Origin: Sutterella sp.
GTDB lineage: Bacteria; Pseudomonadota; Gammaproteobacteria; Burkholderiales; Burkholderiaceae_F
Assembly: GCA_019418605.1 (NCBI GenBank)
Contig: DYBN01000032.1
Location: 62,001 to 126,000, forward strand
Length of the DNA stretch: 64,000 nt
Direction: 5' to 3'
Positions 8,801 through 17,524 of this stretch are shown here, piece by piece (positions within the stretch are counted from its first letter, which is position 1; the number at the start of each line of letters is the position of its first letter). The notes below the pieces were generated by a model. That model saw only the letters and a program-made list of their open reading frames with translations. It had not been told where the DNA came from and did not search any database. The position numbers and the translations under genes were made by a program.

Positions 8801-9703
8801 TTAGGCGGGCGCCTTGATGAGCGCATAGCTGTGCAGTCCGGCAAAAAGCAGGTTGACGCCCACGAAGGTGAAGATCACCACGAAAAAGTTGACAAGCGCA
8901 AAAACGGCAAGCTGCTTGTGGGTGAGCTTGTCGCCGCGGTCAAAGTGAATGAGCGCCAGGTAGCAGCACCACGTGATGAAGGCCCAGGTCTCCTTCGGGT
9001 CCCAGGCCCAGAAGCGCCCCCAGGAAGTCTGCGCCCACATGGCGCCAAAGAAGATGCCGCCGATCGTAAAGACGACGGCGCCCGCGCGCACAAGCGCACG
9101 GATGCGCGCGGCGCTCTCCTCTGCGCCCTCGCGCCGCACAAGCACCAGCACGGACAGAATCGCCGCCAGAGCAAACATGCCGTAGGCAACAAAGCTAAGC
9201 GCCACGTGCGCAAGCAGCCAGTAGCTTTTTAGCGAAGGCAAAAAGAGCACCGGCTCCGCGGAGATGCCCGCAAGACTCAGCCCCAGAATGCCCGCGCCGA
9301 CAAAAAAGTCGACCGCGCACCAGAGAAGGCTCTCGTTTGGAGACACCCCTGCAAGGCCGCCGCTGGCGGCCGTCCTTCCCTTTTGTCCCCGCCCTGAGCC
9401 CGCCTTGGTCCGGCGCCCCGATGCGGCAAGGCTGGCCGCAAGCAGCGCAAGAAAGAAAAACGAGGCCGACTCGTAGAAGGTCGACACGGGAAATGAAAGC
9501 AGCCACCCCGCATCCATCGTCTCGATGTAGTACTTCCAGCGCAGCCCAAAGCCCGCGGCAAGCAAAAGGACGGCGATCACATTGACCGCTCTTACGACGC
9601 GCAGGGCCCGGCCGCTTTTAAAGGCGAGGTCAACCAAAGCCGCCGTGCCCGCTGCAAGCAAAAGGGCCGCCGCGATATTAAAAAGTTCGCTCGTGCTCAT
9701 CAT
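8801..9703 (-). CDS. ccsA: Cytochrome c biogenesis protein CcsA (ResC), haem-handling subunit
   Basis: Integral membrane protein of 300 aa with about eight hydrophobic segments. It is the WWD-domain partner of ResB in system II cytochrome c maturation, which moves haem across the membrane and ligates it to apocytochromes. The tryptophan-rich motif FWAWDPKETWAF lies near residues 232-243, and candidate haem-ligand histidines flank it (LLAHVAL, ALIHFDRG). The start ATG overlaps the resB stop as ATGA, so translation is coupled. A Gly/Arg/Lys-rich cytoplasmic loop at about residues 95-120 is unusual. The pair sits directly downstream of a multiheme cytochrome gene, suggesting it serves that protein. 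Confidence 0.92.
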   Translation of the reverse strand: MMSTSELFNIAAALLLAAGTAALVDLAFKSGRALRVVRAVNVIAVLLLAAGFGLRWKYYIETMDAGWLLSFPVSTFYESASFFFLALLAASLAASGRRTKAGSGRGQKGRTAASGGLAGVSPNESLLWCAVDFFVGAGILGLSLAGISAEPVLFLPSLKSYWLLAHVALSFVAYGMFALAAILSVLVLVRREGAEESAARIRALVRAGAVVFTIGGIFFGAMWAQTSWGRFWAWDPKETWAFITWCCYLALIHFDRGDKLTHKQLAVFALVNFFVVIFTFVGVNLLFAGLHSYALIKAPA

Positions 9704-10728
9704 TTTCTTCTGCGGCCCAAAACGTAGAACAAAACCATGCCCGCGCAAGCAAGGACGACTCCCGCAAAGACGAGATGGTTAAAAGGCGTGTGCACCACGG
9801 AGAGCACCGTGTACTCGATGCCGGGAAATGCCTGCGGGAGAATCTCAACGCGCGCAGGGTCTCCTGCCGAGACGGGATTGGGCACGAGAAAAACCGCGCT
9901 TTCGGGCTCCTCGGGAAACACCCACTGCGCAAATCTGCCGCCAAAGTCGTCCTCAAGCTCGATCAAAAAGGCGGGATTAAGGATCATGTCGCGCCCCGTC
10001 GTCATGACGGCGGGCCGCTGGGGCTCCAAAGCGCTCGAGCCGTCCATTTTTGAAGCCGAGGGAAGAAAGTCGCGCACCACCGCAAGAAAGCGACTGCCGA
10101 CAAGAAAAGGCTCGCCCATGCGCACCTCGACCGTGCGCTCGGCGCCGTCCAGACGCAGGCGCACGGCAAAAGGATGTCCCGGGGCCGCCTCAAATCCGCA
10201 GTCGTGCTGAAAAAGCTCAAAGCCCGCCGCCTTTACGGGCGCGTTGACGGCAATCGTGCACTCTTTCCCGTCAATGGCCACGCGCGAGACATAGTCGCGC
10301 ACGCGCATCGTTCCCGGGTAGGCGTGCACGGCGAAGTCCTTGAGCGTGATCTCAAAGGGAAGCGGGTAGTCCTTTTCGTCGTAGCCCACGAAGTAGTGCG
10401 TCGAGCCCTTCTCCGGCAAAAAGACAAAGCCGCGGCTGCCTGCGACTTCGTTTAAGGCAAGGCCGGAAAAAACCGCCGCAAGACCAGCGTGCAGCAGCAC
10501 AAGCCCCCAGTAGCGAAAGCTCCTCACAGGCCGCTGCAGTAGCCCCGCAAGGTAGAGAGCAAGCGAGAGCACAAGCCCTGCACAGGCCGCCGCCGTCGCC
10601 GCTGACCCGGCCAAAGCCTCGGAATCCCCCGCAAAGCTCGCCCGCCCCATGACGACGACAAGCACAAGGCCGCTTGCCAAGCCAATGGCAAGCGGCAGCT
10701 TGTGCAGGAGTCTCTCCAAACTCTTCAT
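9700..10728 (-). CDS. resB: Cytochrome c biogenesis protein ResB (CcsB/Ccs1)
   Basis: ResB-family component of system II cytochrome c synthesis, 342 aa. Three hydrophobic segments lie in the first 110 residues (LPLAIGLASGLVLVVVM, AAACAGLVLSLALYLAGLL, YWGLVLLHAGLAAVFSGL), then a periplasmic beta-rich domain, and a last membrane segment near the C-terminus (LVFAGVVLACAGMVLFYVLG) followed by a basic tail. ResB and CcsA together form the haem lyase; in some epsilonproteobacteria the two are fused. The gene lies about 290 bases downstream of the octaheme cytochrome on the same strand and overlaps ccsA. Confidence 0.9.
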   Translation of the reverse strand: MKSLERLLHKLPLAIGLASGLVLVVVMGRASFAGDSEALAGSAATAAACAGLVLSLALYLAGLLQRPVRSFRYWGLVLLHAGLAAVFSGLALNEVAGSRGFVFLPEKGSTHYFVGYDEKDYPLPFEITLKDFAVHAYPGTMRVRDYVSRVAIDGKECTIAVNAPVKAAGFELFQHDCGFEAAPGHPFAVRLRLDGAERTVEVRMGEPFLVGSRFLAVVRDFLPSASKMDGSSALEPQRPAVMTTGRDMILNPAFLIELEDDFGGRFAQWVFPEEPESAVFLVPNPVSAGDPARVEILPQAFPGIEYTVLSVVHTPFNHLVFAGVVLACAGMVLFYVLGRRRK

Positions 10729-10913
10729 CAGGGGCGGCCTAGCAGGCCCTGCGGCGTCCCCGGGCGAGCAATTTGATTTGACACGAGAAAACCCAATTCA
10801 GTTTGACAGCGACAATTTGGTTTGGCATCTGCGGCTTCGCCCTGCGGCACTCCCGCAAGGAGCGCCGCAGGGCAAAAGGCGCCCGGCAGTCTTCTCTTCT
10901 CACCAAGGGCCCT

Positions 10914-10946
10914 TTTTTGCCGCAGGAAGGGAGTCTGCGGCAAAAA
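10914..10946. repeat. Perfect 12-bp inverted repeat between the cytochrome and resB genes
   Basis: TTTTTGCCGCAG at 10914-10925 and its exact complement CTGCGGCAAAAA at 10935-10946 enclose a 9-base loop. It lies in the 290-base spacer between the octaheme gene stop (11019) and resB (10728). It lacks a distinct U-tract after the stem on either strand, so it may be an mRNA processing or stabilising hairpin rather than a classical terminator. Confidence 0.6.
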
Positions 10947-11018
10947 CGCTGTCCCCTTCAAAGACGAGAGCTGTCGGTGCGCCGGGGTCTTCGCAGAGGC
11001 CTTCCAAAGCTGCCGGGG

Positions 11019-12752
11019 CTACTTCTGCGCGGTCTTTGCAGCCTTGTCGCTCACGGCAGCCTTTTGCGCCGCGGCCGAAGCCGCACGCAGGCGCTTGATC
11101 ACGATCGAGGAGGTCTTCTCAAAACCGGACGGATCATGCACGCCGTTTGAATAGTCCGAGAAGTACCAGCCGCGGACGGTGAGATACTGGCTGTAGGCGA
11201 TCTTGAGGGCGTCGTATTCGACGGCCGGAATCTTCACGGCGCCGTTTTTGGCCTTGACGAGAAGTTCCCGGGCCTCTTTGCCGTAGCGCTCAAGGCGATC
11301 CTGGTGGATGCGGTAGCGCTGCTGAATTACCTGCACCATGTAGGCGGCCTGGCCTTCGGACCAGTTGTCGCCCTTGGGATTGCCGTGACACTCGCTGCGG
11401 GCGCACGTGTTCTTGTACTTCAAGCGCGGCAGGCTCGGCTGATGCTCGAGCGTGCCGTCGGCCTTCTTGGCGAAGTGGCAGTCAACGCAGCCCACGCCCG
11501 CCTGACCGTGCTTGGAGCCCGTCAGAGTCTCCATGTGATAGTGGTCCGTGCCCACCGTCTTGACGCCGGTGGCGGCGTCAATGCCGTTGTGCATGCCCTT
11601 GCTATAGACGATGTTCCACCACTCCAGAGGATTGGAGGCAAACGTCGTGCCGACCCACCAGCCGTCGCCTTCGGTGATGTTGGCCTTGTGCAAAAGCTTG
11701 CCGGTCTTGGCGTCGTACCAGGACGAAGAGCGGTTGTGGCCCATGTGGCACTGCCCGCACATGTAGTTGGAGTTGTAGCGCTCGAGGATGGCAATCTTTC
11801 GCTCGTAGCCGCGCACGCCCATGTTGATGACCTCGACCTTCGGATAGGCGATCGAGCCGGCGTTTTTCTGATAGCGGAAGTCCTTGAAGTCCGGATGCGT
11901 CATCGACTCGATGACGTGGTCGAACGTGATGCGCGGCTCGGCCGAGTGCGGATCGTGGCACGTCACGCAGTTAAAGCTGCTGTTGACGGTCTTGACGACC
12001 TTCGCGTCGGGATCGTCAAAGACCAGGCCCACTCCCGGCTTGTCCTTGCCGAGATAGGCGTACTCCATCATGTTGTCGACCGTCTTGCACTTCAGGCAGT
12101 CCGAGCGCCCCATGACTTCGCGCCCCTTGTGCGGGCGCCATGTAAGCGACATCACGTCGTCCTTGGTGCCGATTTTGTCGCCCTCCTCGGGGCGCGTGTC
12201 GATGGTGGCTTCGGTGCGCGGCCCCACCGGCTTGGAGAGATCCTTGTAGTCCTTGTAGGCGAAGCGCCCGTCTGAGCGGATCGTGATGAGGTCGGTGACG
12301 ATGTTGGCGTGAAAGCGCGGCAGATGGTACTGATTGGTGCGGTACTGGTTGTCGCCGTAGATGTCGCGCATGCCGCTGTAGGCGGGCGGCGCGTACTTGA
12401 GCGCCCATTCGTAGTGATACTTAGGATCCATCAGATCCTTTTCCTGCGCCGGATGGCACTGCGCGCAGGCCGCGTATTCAAAGTGCGTGCTCGGACGGTT
12501 CTTTGCCGAAGGCGCCTTGGCGTGCTCGGGCGTGATGTCGTGGCACGAGGCGCAGTTGACGTCCTTGTGCGCGCCGCGCAGCGTGAGCGTCTTGATCGCC
12601 GTGTTGTGGCACGCCAGACAGGTGTTGACGTCGACGGGATTTTTGGGCTGCACCGCCTTTGTGCCGGCCGCCCGGCCGGTGCCGAGCGCATGGGCGTTCA
12701 TGGCGGCCACGGTCAGGACCGCTGCGAGCGCCAGGGCCATGTTTGTCCTCAT
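11019..12752 (-). CDS. Periplasmic octaheme cytochrome c, nitrite-reductase-like
   Basis: Secreted multiheme cytochrome of 577 aa with a signal peptide (residues 1-22). Eight haem attachment sites are visible: CXXCH at residues 45, 67, 96, 262, 332 and 422, a CXXCK (CLKCK) at 219-223, and a CX4CH (CARSECH) at 450-456. A Lys-ligated fourth haem preceded by three CXXCH sites is the pattern of octaheme nitrite reductases, whose haems 4-8 match NrfA haems 1-5. The likely reaction is six-electron reduction of nitrite to ammonia, or a related small oxyanion. The ATG at 12752 is chosen because AGGAG lies 7 bases upstream; the ATG at 12758 is too close to it. The resB-ccsA pair follows and a LysR gene diverges. 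Substrate is inferred. Confidence 0.82.
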   Translation of the reverse strand: MRTNMALALAAVLTVAAMNAHALGTGRAAGTKAVQPKNPVDVNTCLACHNTAIKTLTLRGAHKDVNCASCHDITPEHAKAPSAKNRPSTHFEYAACAQCHPAQEKDLMDPKYHYEWALKYAPPAYSGMRDIYGDNQYRTNQYHLPRFHANIVTDLITIRSDGRFAYKDYKDLSKPVGPRTEATIDTRPEEGDKIGTKDDVMSLTWRPHKGREVMGRSDCLKCKTVDNMMEYAYLGKDKPGVGLVFDDPDAKVVKTVNSSFNCVTCHDPHSAEPRITFDHVIESMTHPDFKDFRYQKNAGSIAYPKVEVINMGVRGYERKIAILERYNSNYMCGQCHMGHNRSSSWYDAKTGKLLHKANITEGDGWWVGTTFASNPLEWWNIVYSKGMHNGIDAATGVKTVGTDHYHMETLTGSKHGQAGVGCVDCHFAKKADGTLEHQPSLPRLKYKNTCARSECHGNPKGDNWSEGQAAYMVQVIQQRYRIHQDRLERYGKEARELLVKAKNGAVKIPAVEYDALKIAYSQYLTVRGWYFSDYSNGVHDPSGFEKTSSIVIKRLRAASAAAQKAAVSDKAAKTAQK

Positions 12753-13144
12753 TGTCATTCTCCTCTTTCCGGGTCTTTGTGCGCCGCACGAAGACAATGA
12801 GCGTGCCGTTTGAGAAAAATTAGGGCGGCGTCTTTTTAAGCGCGCCGCATCTTTTCCGGGACGCCCGCGCGGGTGCAAGAGCACCCGCCGCCAGAGCCTG
12901 CCCGCAGAACTTGCCGCCGGCATTGTCTTCGAAGGCAAATGTTTTCTTGCACAGGGCGGCAAAAAGCAGGCGGGGTCTGACCGCAGCCTGCTGCTGCAGC
13001 CGAAAGCCTCTCGCGCCTTGTGCGCAGAACGCTTTGATTATGGGCAAGTGCAAACGGACAAAAACCGCATTTGCGCGAAGCATTGCTTCACAGTTTTGCT
13101 AAATTAGGCCCCGTCTTCAGGCCTTCTTCAGTTTTTGCCGCATC
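12753..13144. promoter_or_regulatory. Divergent intergenic region, octaheme cytochrome / LysR
   Basis: This 392-base gap contains no convincing gene and must hold the promoters of the octaheme cytochrome (leftward) and the LysR gene (rightward). A sequence at 13034-13047 (TTGATTATGGGCAA) matches the left half of an FNR-type site but only three of five bases of the right half, so it is a weak candidate. Confidence 0.4.
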
Positions 13145-14122
13145 ATGCACCGCATTGACAACATCGCCGTCTGGCGCATCCTCGTTGCCGTCTCCCGTGA
13201 AGGGAGCCTGAAGGATGCCGCCTGCGCTCTGGGGCTCACGCAGCAGGCTGTTTCGCGTCTTGTGGCAGAGCTCGAAGAAGAAGCGGGCGGCGAACTCTTT
13301 AACCGCCGCGTGCGCCCGGCGCAGCCGAGCGAACTTTTTCATGCGTTGCTGCCTGCGGCGCGCCGCATGGTGGAAGCCTCCGACGAGATCGGCCGCATCA
13401 TCGCCTCAGCCTCGGGCAAGGAGACGCTCATTCGCCTTTCCACCCCGGCCAACATGAACGTGCAGTCAATCCTTGCGGCCATCGACGACGCAAAGGCCGC
13501 GCATCCCGGACTGCGCGTTGACATCTATGCCGATCACGGGCTCGATGATCTCGCAAAAGGCGCCGTCGACCTCGTTGTGCTGCCCTATAAGCCAGAGAAA
13601 GCTCCCGGCATTCACGTCACGCCGCTATACCAAAACGTCACGATGCTGCTTGCCTCGACGCGGTATTTGAAAAAGCACCCGGCGCCAAAAACGCCCGAAG
13701 AGCTCGCGCAGCACAAGCTTCTCGTGACAAACCGCAACTGGGCCGGCAGGCCGCGCACGGACTACATCTTCAAGGGAGCCGAGCGCTTTGGCTTTGCCGC
13801 CTGCCCGGGGCTGTTTCGCGGCGACGGGTCCGCCTGCCGCCAAATGCTCATCGAGGGGCAGGGCATTGCGCTCAACGTTGATCTCGCGCTTGTCTCACAG
13901 GAACTCTCCCGGGGCGAAATCGTTCCGGTGCTGCCGGGCTGGCACTTTCAGCCCTGGGACAATCAGCTGTGCTGCCGCAAGGCCGATGCCGGCGCACCGG
14001 CCATGAAGTCTTTGATTGAAGCCGTGCGGCGGCGCTTTTACAGCTCCTTTGCCGACTCCTGGAAGTTCTGGTACCGCCATTTCAAAATTCCCTTCCCTGA
14101 TCTCGAGCACGAGCGCCCGTAG
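13145..14122 (+). CDS. LysR-family transcriptional regulator
   Basis: LysR-type regulator of 325 aa. The N-terminal winged helix-turn-helix (residues about 5-62) contains SREGSLKDAACALGLTQQAVSRLVAELE, and the rest matches a periplasmic-binding-protein-like effector domain. It is transcribed away from the octaheme cytochrome gene across a 392-base gap. This is the usual geometry for a LysR protein that controls its neighbour, so it may sense the substrate of that enzyme; this is inference from position. It converges on the small tautomerase gene. Confidence 0.9.
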   Translation: MHRIDNIAVWRILVAVSREGSLKDAACALGLTQQAVSRLVAELEEEAGGELFNRRVRPAQPSELFHALLPAARRMVEASDEIGRIIASASGKETLIRLSTPANMNVQSILAAIDDAKAAHPGLRVDIYADHGLDDLAKGAVDLVVLPYKPEKAPGIHVTPLYQNVTMLLASTRYLKKHPAPKTPEELAQHKLLVTNRNWAGRPRTDYIFKGAERFGFAACPGLFRGDGSACRQMLIEGQGIALNVDLALVSQELSRGEIVPVLPGWHFQPWDNQLCCRKADAGAPAMKSLIEAVRRRFYSSFADSWKFWYRHFKIPFPDLEHERP

Positions 14123-14186
14123 GAAAGGAAAAAGCAAAAAGGCGGGAACAAAGCCCGCGGCCGGCCGCGCGCCCGGGCCGTCGAGG

Positions 14187-14420
14187 TCAGGCTTTGGATG
14201 CCGCCTTTTTTGCCGCGGCCTCGGCGCGGCGAACGGTGGTCGGTCTCCCGCCGATGCCCCAGTTGTCCATCGGCACCTCTTCAATAATGACGTGCGTCGT
14301 CTCGGGATTTTTTCCGAGCACGCGCACGACGAGGTCGGTGGCGCCCGCAATGAGCTCTTCTTTTTGCTTTTTGGTGGGCGCTTCGGCGCCTCCCGTGACG
14401 CGAATCGTGATAAATGGCAT
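14187..14420 (-). CDS. 4-oxalocrotonate tautomerase family enzyme
   Basis: Small 77-aa protein of the tautomerase superfamily. The initiator Met is followed by Pro, which becomes the N-terminal catalytic base after Met removal, in the family-typical PFITIRV strand. The C-terminal half has the conserved VIIEEVPMDNWGIGG that follows the beta-hairpin. Members isomerise 2-hydroxymuconate or related keto-enols, and many have unknown physiological substrates. No aromatic degradation genes are adjacent, so the substrate cannot be named. It converges with the LysR gene. Confidence 0.88.
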   Translation of the reverse strand: MPFITIRVTGGAEAPTKKQKEELIAGATDLVVRVLGKNPETTHVIIEEVPMDNWGIGGRPTTVRRAEAAAKKAASKA

Positions 14421-14637
14421 TGATGATCTCCTCTTTTGCCGGGCTTGCCCGGCACGCCAAGCCCACAGCGCGATCTTAGCGGCCTGGATCCTTTAGACAG
14501 CGTTTAATGCCCGCACCAGGGGGTCAAAAGCGCAAAAGAAGAAGCCGTCCTTTGCGGTATTCCTGCAGCCGCTGCAGGCGCGATCGTGCAAAATGCCCGC
14601 ACCTTTTCTTTCAATTCATCAAACAAAGGAGCCACTG

Positions 14638-15765
14638 ATGGCACATGTCCTTCCTCCGTACCGCTGCGATGTGGTCGGCAGCTTTCTGCGCCCCAAGAGT
14701 CTTGCGCAGGCGCGCGTGAAGTTTTCCCACGGCGAAATTTCGCACGAAGAGCTCACCCGCATTGAAGACAATGAAATCGCGCGGCTTGTTAAAAAGGAGC
14801 TTGAAGCCGGGCTTTGCGCCGTCACCGACGGCGAATTTCGTCGTGCCTACTGGCACCTCGACTTTATGGCAGCCCTAAAGGGCATCGAGCACGTCAAAGC
14901 CCAAGCCTGGTCGATTGCCTTTGAAGGCGCCAATCCCAAGGCCGAAACGATCGTGATCCGAGAGCGCATCGGCTTTCCGACAAATCACCCATTCCTCGCA
15001 CATTTCGAACGCTTGAAGCAAATCGCCGGCGCGGGCGTCGCCTTGAAGTTTACGATCCCGTCGCCCTCCATGCTGCATCTGATTTGCTGTGTGCGTGAAG
15101 AGCGCTACGAGCCAATTGCCGCCTATCGAGACAACGAGGCGCGTCTTTTTGACGACCTCGCGCAGTGCTGGACGGACGCGATGCTTGCGCTTTATGCGCG
15201 CGGCTGCCGCTATCTGCAGTTTGACGATACGAGCTGGGGAGAGTTTTGCTCCGAAGAAAAGCGTGCGGCCTACCTCGCCCGCGGCATTGACGTTGACGCC
15301 GTCGGGCGCGCGTACGTGGCCTGCATCAACAAAATTCTCGAAGCCAAGCCCGCCGACATGACAGTGACGATGCACATCTGCCGCGGCAACTTCCGCTCCA
15401 CTTGGTTTAGCTCCGGCGGCTACGAACCCGTAGCCGGGATACTCTTTGCCCATTGCAAAGTCGACGGGTTCTTCCTTGAGTACGACTCGGAGCGCGCCGG
15501 CGGCTTTGAGCCCCTGCGCCACATCAAGGATCAGACGGTCGTGCTCGGTCTGGTGACCTCGAAGTTCCCACAGCTTGAGGATCGGGAGGCGATCAAGGCG
15601 CGCATCATGGAGGCGGCAAAATACGTGCCGCTTGAGCGTTTGTGTCTGTCGCCGCAGTGCGGCTTTTCTTCAACTGAAGAAGGCAACATCATGACCGAGG
15701 CCGAACAATGGGCCAAGGTGCGGCTTGTCAAGGAAATCGCGCAGAACGTCTGGGAAGACGCATAA
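14638..15765 (+). CDS. MetE C-terminal-domain-like methyltransferase
   Basis: Protein of 375 aa equivalent to the C-terminal catalytic half of cobalamin-independent methionine synthase (YxjG/YxjH-like). Visible zinc-site residues are His246 and Cys248 in MTMHICRGNF and Cys341 in LSPQCGFSST. Other family motifs are VVGSFLRP, TDGEFRR and YLQFDDTSW. The ATG at 14638 has AAAGGAG nine bases upstream; an earlier in-frame ATG at 14593 lacks one. The N-terminal MetE domain is missing, as in stand-alone family members whose methyl donor is often not methyltetrahydrofolate. No corrinoid partner is adjacent. Homocysteine methylation is plausible but not shown. Confidence 0.85.
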   Translation: MAHVLPPYRCDVVGSFLRPKSLAQARVKFSHGEISHEELTRIEDNEIARLVKKELEAGLCAVTDGEFRRAYWHLDFMAALKGIEHVKAQAWSIAFEGANPKAETIVIRERIGFPTNHPFLAHFERLKQIAGAGVALKFTIPSPSMLHLICCVREERYEPIAAYRDNEARLFDDLAQCWTDAMLALYARGCRYLQFDDTSWGEFCSEEKRAAYLARGIDVDAVGRAYVACINKILEAKPADMTVTMHICRGNFRSTWFSSGGYEPVAGILFAHCKVDGFFLEYDSERAGGFEPLRHIKDQTVVLGLVTSKFPQLEDREAIKARIMEAAKYVPLERLCLSPQCGFSSTEEGNIMTEAEQWAKVRLVKEIAQNVWEDA

Positions 15766-15927
15766 AAAATTGAACTTGCAACAGCTGCAGGCGCCATGTG
15801 CGTCTGCAGTCCTGAGGCAAAGACATTGCGCGGCGCTTGGAACGCATGTTCGCCAAGCGGGATTTTGTTGAAGCGCCGCTTTCAAACTCTCTTTAGCCGG
15901 CGGGCGGATTTCTCTGCCTTTTTCGCC

Positions 15928-17040
15928 TCACTGCCTGCGCATCCGACGCTTCTCAAGCTGCCAATAAAAAGACGGCGTATAGCTCTCTTGCCTGAGTGTG
16001 TTGAGGATGAAGGCCCGATCGTAGATGGCAATTTTCTCGGAAATCCCGTAGCTCGCGCGCATAAGGGGCACGGCACCGCAGCCCTCCGCCAACCGCTCGA
16101 CCTGAATCTCCTGGTGGCATCCTGCCGCAGCAAACAAAAGCTTTTCCAAGAGCGCTTCATCGCTCTCGTAGGCCGACACAAGAAAGCCTGGCGCCTCCTG
16201 CCCGGACTTTTCCTTTTCTGCCGTTTCCCTTGAGGGCCGCGCACCCAAAGCTTCGGCCTGCGAAGTGAAAAATCCCGCCCTCAAGCAGAGATGGTACAAA
16301 GTCGAAAGCGCAGCCAGCGAATCGTCCTTTTCCAACGCCCCGCTCGACTTTTCCTCATCTTCTCGACCACGGGACGACATCGCTTTGCAGGCGGCGCCCT
16401 GAATCGGGGATTTGTTGAGCCTCACCGAGAAAACCTTGCGGTAGCTTGCGGCAAAGTCCATGTTGGCCGCCCGTCCCCAATTGGTGATGCGTTCGATGAG
16501 AGCCGAAAAATGGCGCGAAGTCTTGCAGCGATCGGAAAAATCAAGAAGCGCCTCAACAGCCGCGGCTTCCCTTTTAACGGCCGCGCCGGCAAACGGCACC
16601 CCGTAGACATCAATGAGGACGCGCACCAACGCAAGAGCCGAACCAGCTTTTTCAAGAAGCACCGTACGAACAACGAGATCGACAGCCGCCGGAGAAGTTT
16701 CGCTGTCGAGCGTTTGCACTGCCCCCCGATTCCTTGTGGAGCCCTTCCCGTCACCCCGAATGGGAGAGCGAAAAATTTCCTGCGCCTGCAGTAAAAGGTG
16801 CAAATGCGCGGGCTCGAGCACGCCCTTAAAGCCCGTTGCCGGCAGACCGCTTGACAGCGCCGCTACAAGAATAATGTTGTCTTCCGGCTCAACAGCGGCA
16901 TAGATGCAGCCCGCGGCCTCCATACTTGTAAAAAAGCGCTGCGGCGCGTGCTTGAAAATATGATCGATCGTGCGCCCAAGACGGTCTGACAAAAGCGCAT
17001 AAAAGGGCCCCGAGCGGCCGAGTTCGTAGCTATCGTTCAT
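15928..17040 (-). CDS. Hypothetical protein, no family recognised
   Basis: Open frame of 370 aa from the ATG at 17040, which follows a weak GGAAAAG. An open extension to 17313 passes through low-complexity cysteine-rich sequence and lacks a ribosome-binding site, so it is not used. No signal peptide or membrane segment is seen. The protein is mixed alpha/beta in appearance with a charged, probably disordered stretch near residues 220-245 and a basic C-terminus (EKRRMRRQ). Its composition is less GC-biased than its neighbours. It is alone between a MetE-like gene and tRNA-Phe, next to a tRNA as many acquired genes are. I cannot assign a function. Confidence 0.6.
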   Translation of the reverse strand: MNDSYELGRSGPFYALLSDRLGRTIDHIFKHAPQRFFTSMEAAGCIYAAVEPEDNIILVAALSSGLPATGFKGVLEPAHLHLLLQAQEIFRSPIRGDGKGSTRNRGAVQTLDSETSPAAVDLVVRTVLLEKAGSALALVRVLIDVYGVPFAGAAVKREAAAVEALLDFSDRCKTSRHFSALIERITNWGRAANMDFAASYRKVFSVRLNKSPIQGAACKAMSSRGREDEEKSSGALEKDDSLAALSTLYHLCLRAGFFTSQAEALGARPSRETAEKEKSGQEAPGFLVSAYESDEALLEKLLFAAAGCHQEIQVERLAEGCGAVPLMRASYGISEKIAIYDRAFILNTLRQESYTPSFYWQLEKRRMRRQ

Positions 17041-17364
17041 CTTTTCCGTATTCCTGCCTAAGACCTGCACCGGCATCCCGAACACCCGGCGGCGTCTCAA
17101 TTTTGCCGGCAGCAAAAGTATGCAGAAGCACGTGAAAAAGGAATAGACAAACAGCAGGCAATACCGCAAAAATGCTTGACCTCCTGCGTCACTTGTTGAC
17201 GCAAGCGAGCATTTCTCCCGCTTGCGGCGCACTGCATACGCCTCACAGGACGCAAAATGGCATACAAAGCAGCAGCCCCGGCCTTCTTGCCGCGGCAGCG
17301 CAGCCGCCGGCAATGTCGGGCGGTCCGATCAGCGGTACCGACCGAAAACGCGGACGGCAAACGC

Positions 17365-17405
17365 AAAAAAAGCCGCAACCCTTCGTTTTGACCGGGTGTT
17401 GCGGC
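17365..17405 (-). terminator. Intrinsic terminator of tRNA-Phe
   Basis: On the minus strand a stem formed by GCCGCAAC and GTTGCGGC arms (17372-17381 with 17394-17405) is followed by seven U residues (A-run at 17365-17371). It lies about 40 bases downstream of the tRNA-Phe 3' end. A second perfect hairpin (TTTTCCGAC / GTCGGAAAA, 17416-17437) lies between it and the tRNA. The rest of 17041-17364 shows nothing recognisable beyond the likely promoter area of the orphan gene. Confidence 0.75.
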
Positions 17406-17446
17406 TTGTCCTGCTTTTTCCGACGTGGGTCGGAAAAGAAAATTTG

Positions 17447-17522
<76 letters not shown>

Positions 17523-17524
17523 AC

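Noticed and set aside
10728..10961. 77-codon frame between the octaheme gene and resB
   Set aside because: No ribosome-binding site, no haem motif or hydrophobic segment, and low-complexity composition; not an NrfH-like subunit.
11019..12752. Assignment as MccA sulfite reductase
   Set aside because: MccA has seven CXXCH and a CX15CH; this protein has CXXCK and CX4CH, which fit the octaheme nitrite reductase pattern.
13034..13047. FNR-type site TTGATTATGGGCAA
   Set aside because: Right half-site matches only three of five bases and it lies nearly 290 bases from the cytochrome start; too weak to claim.
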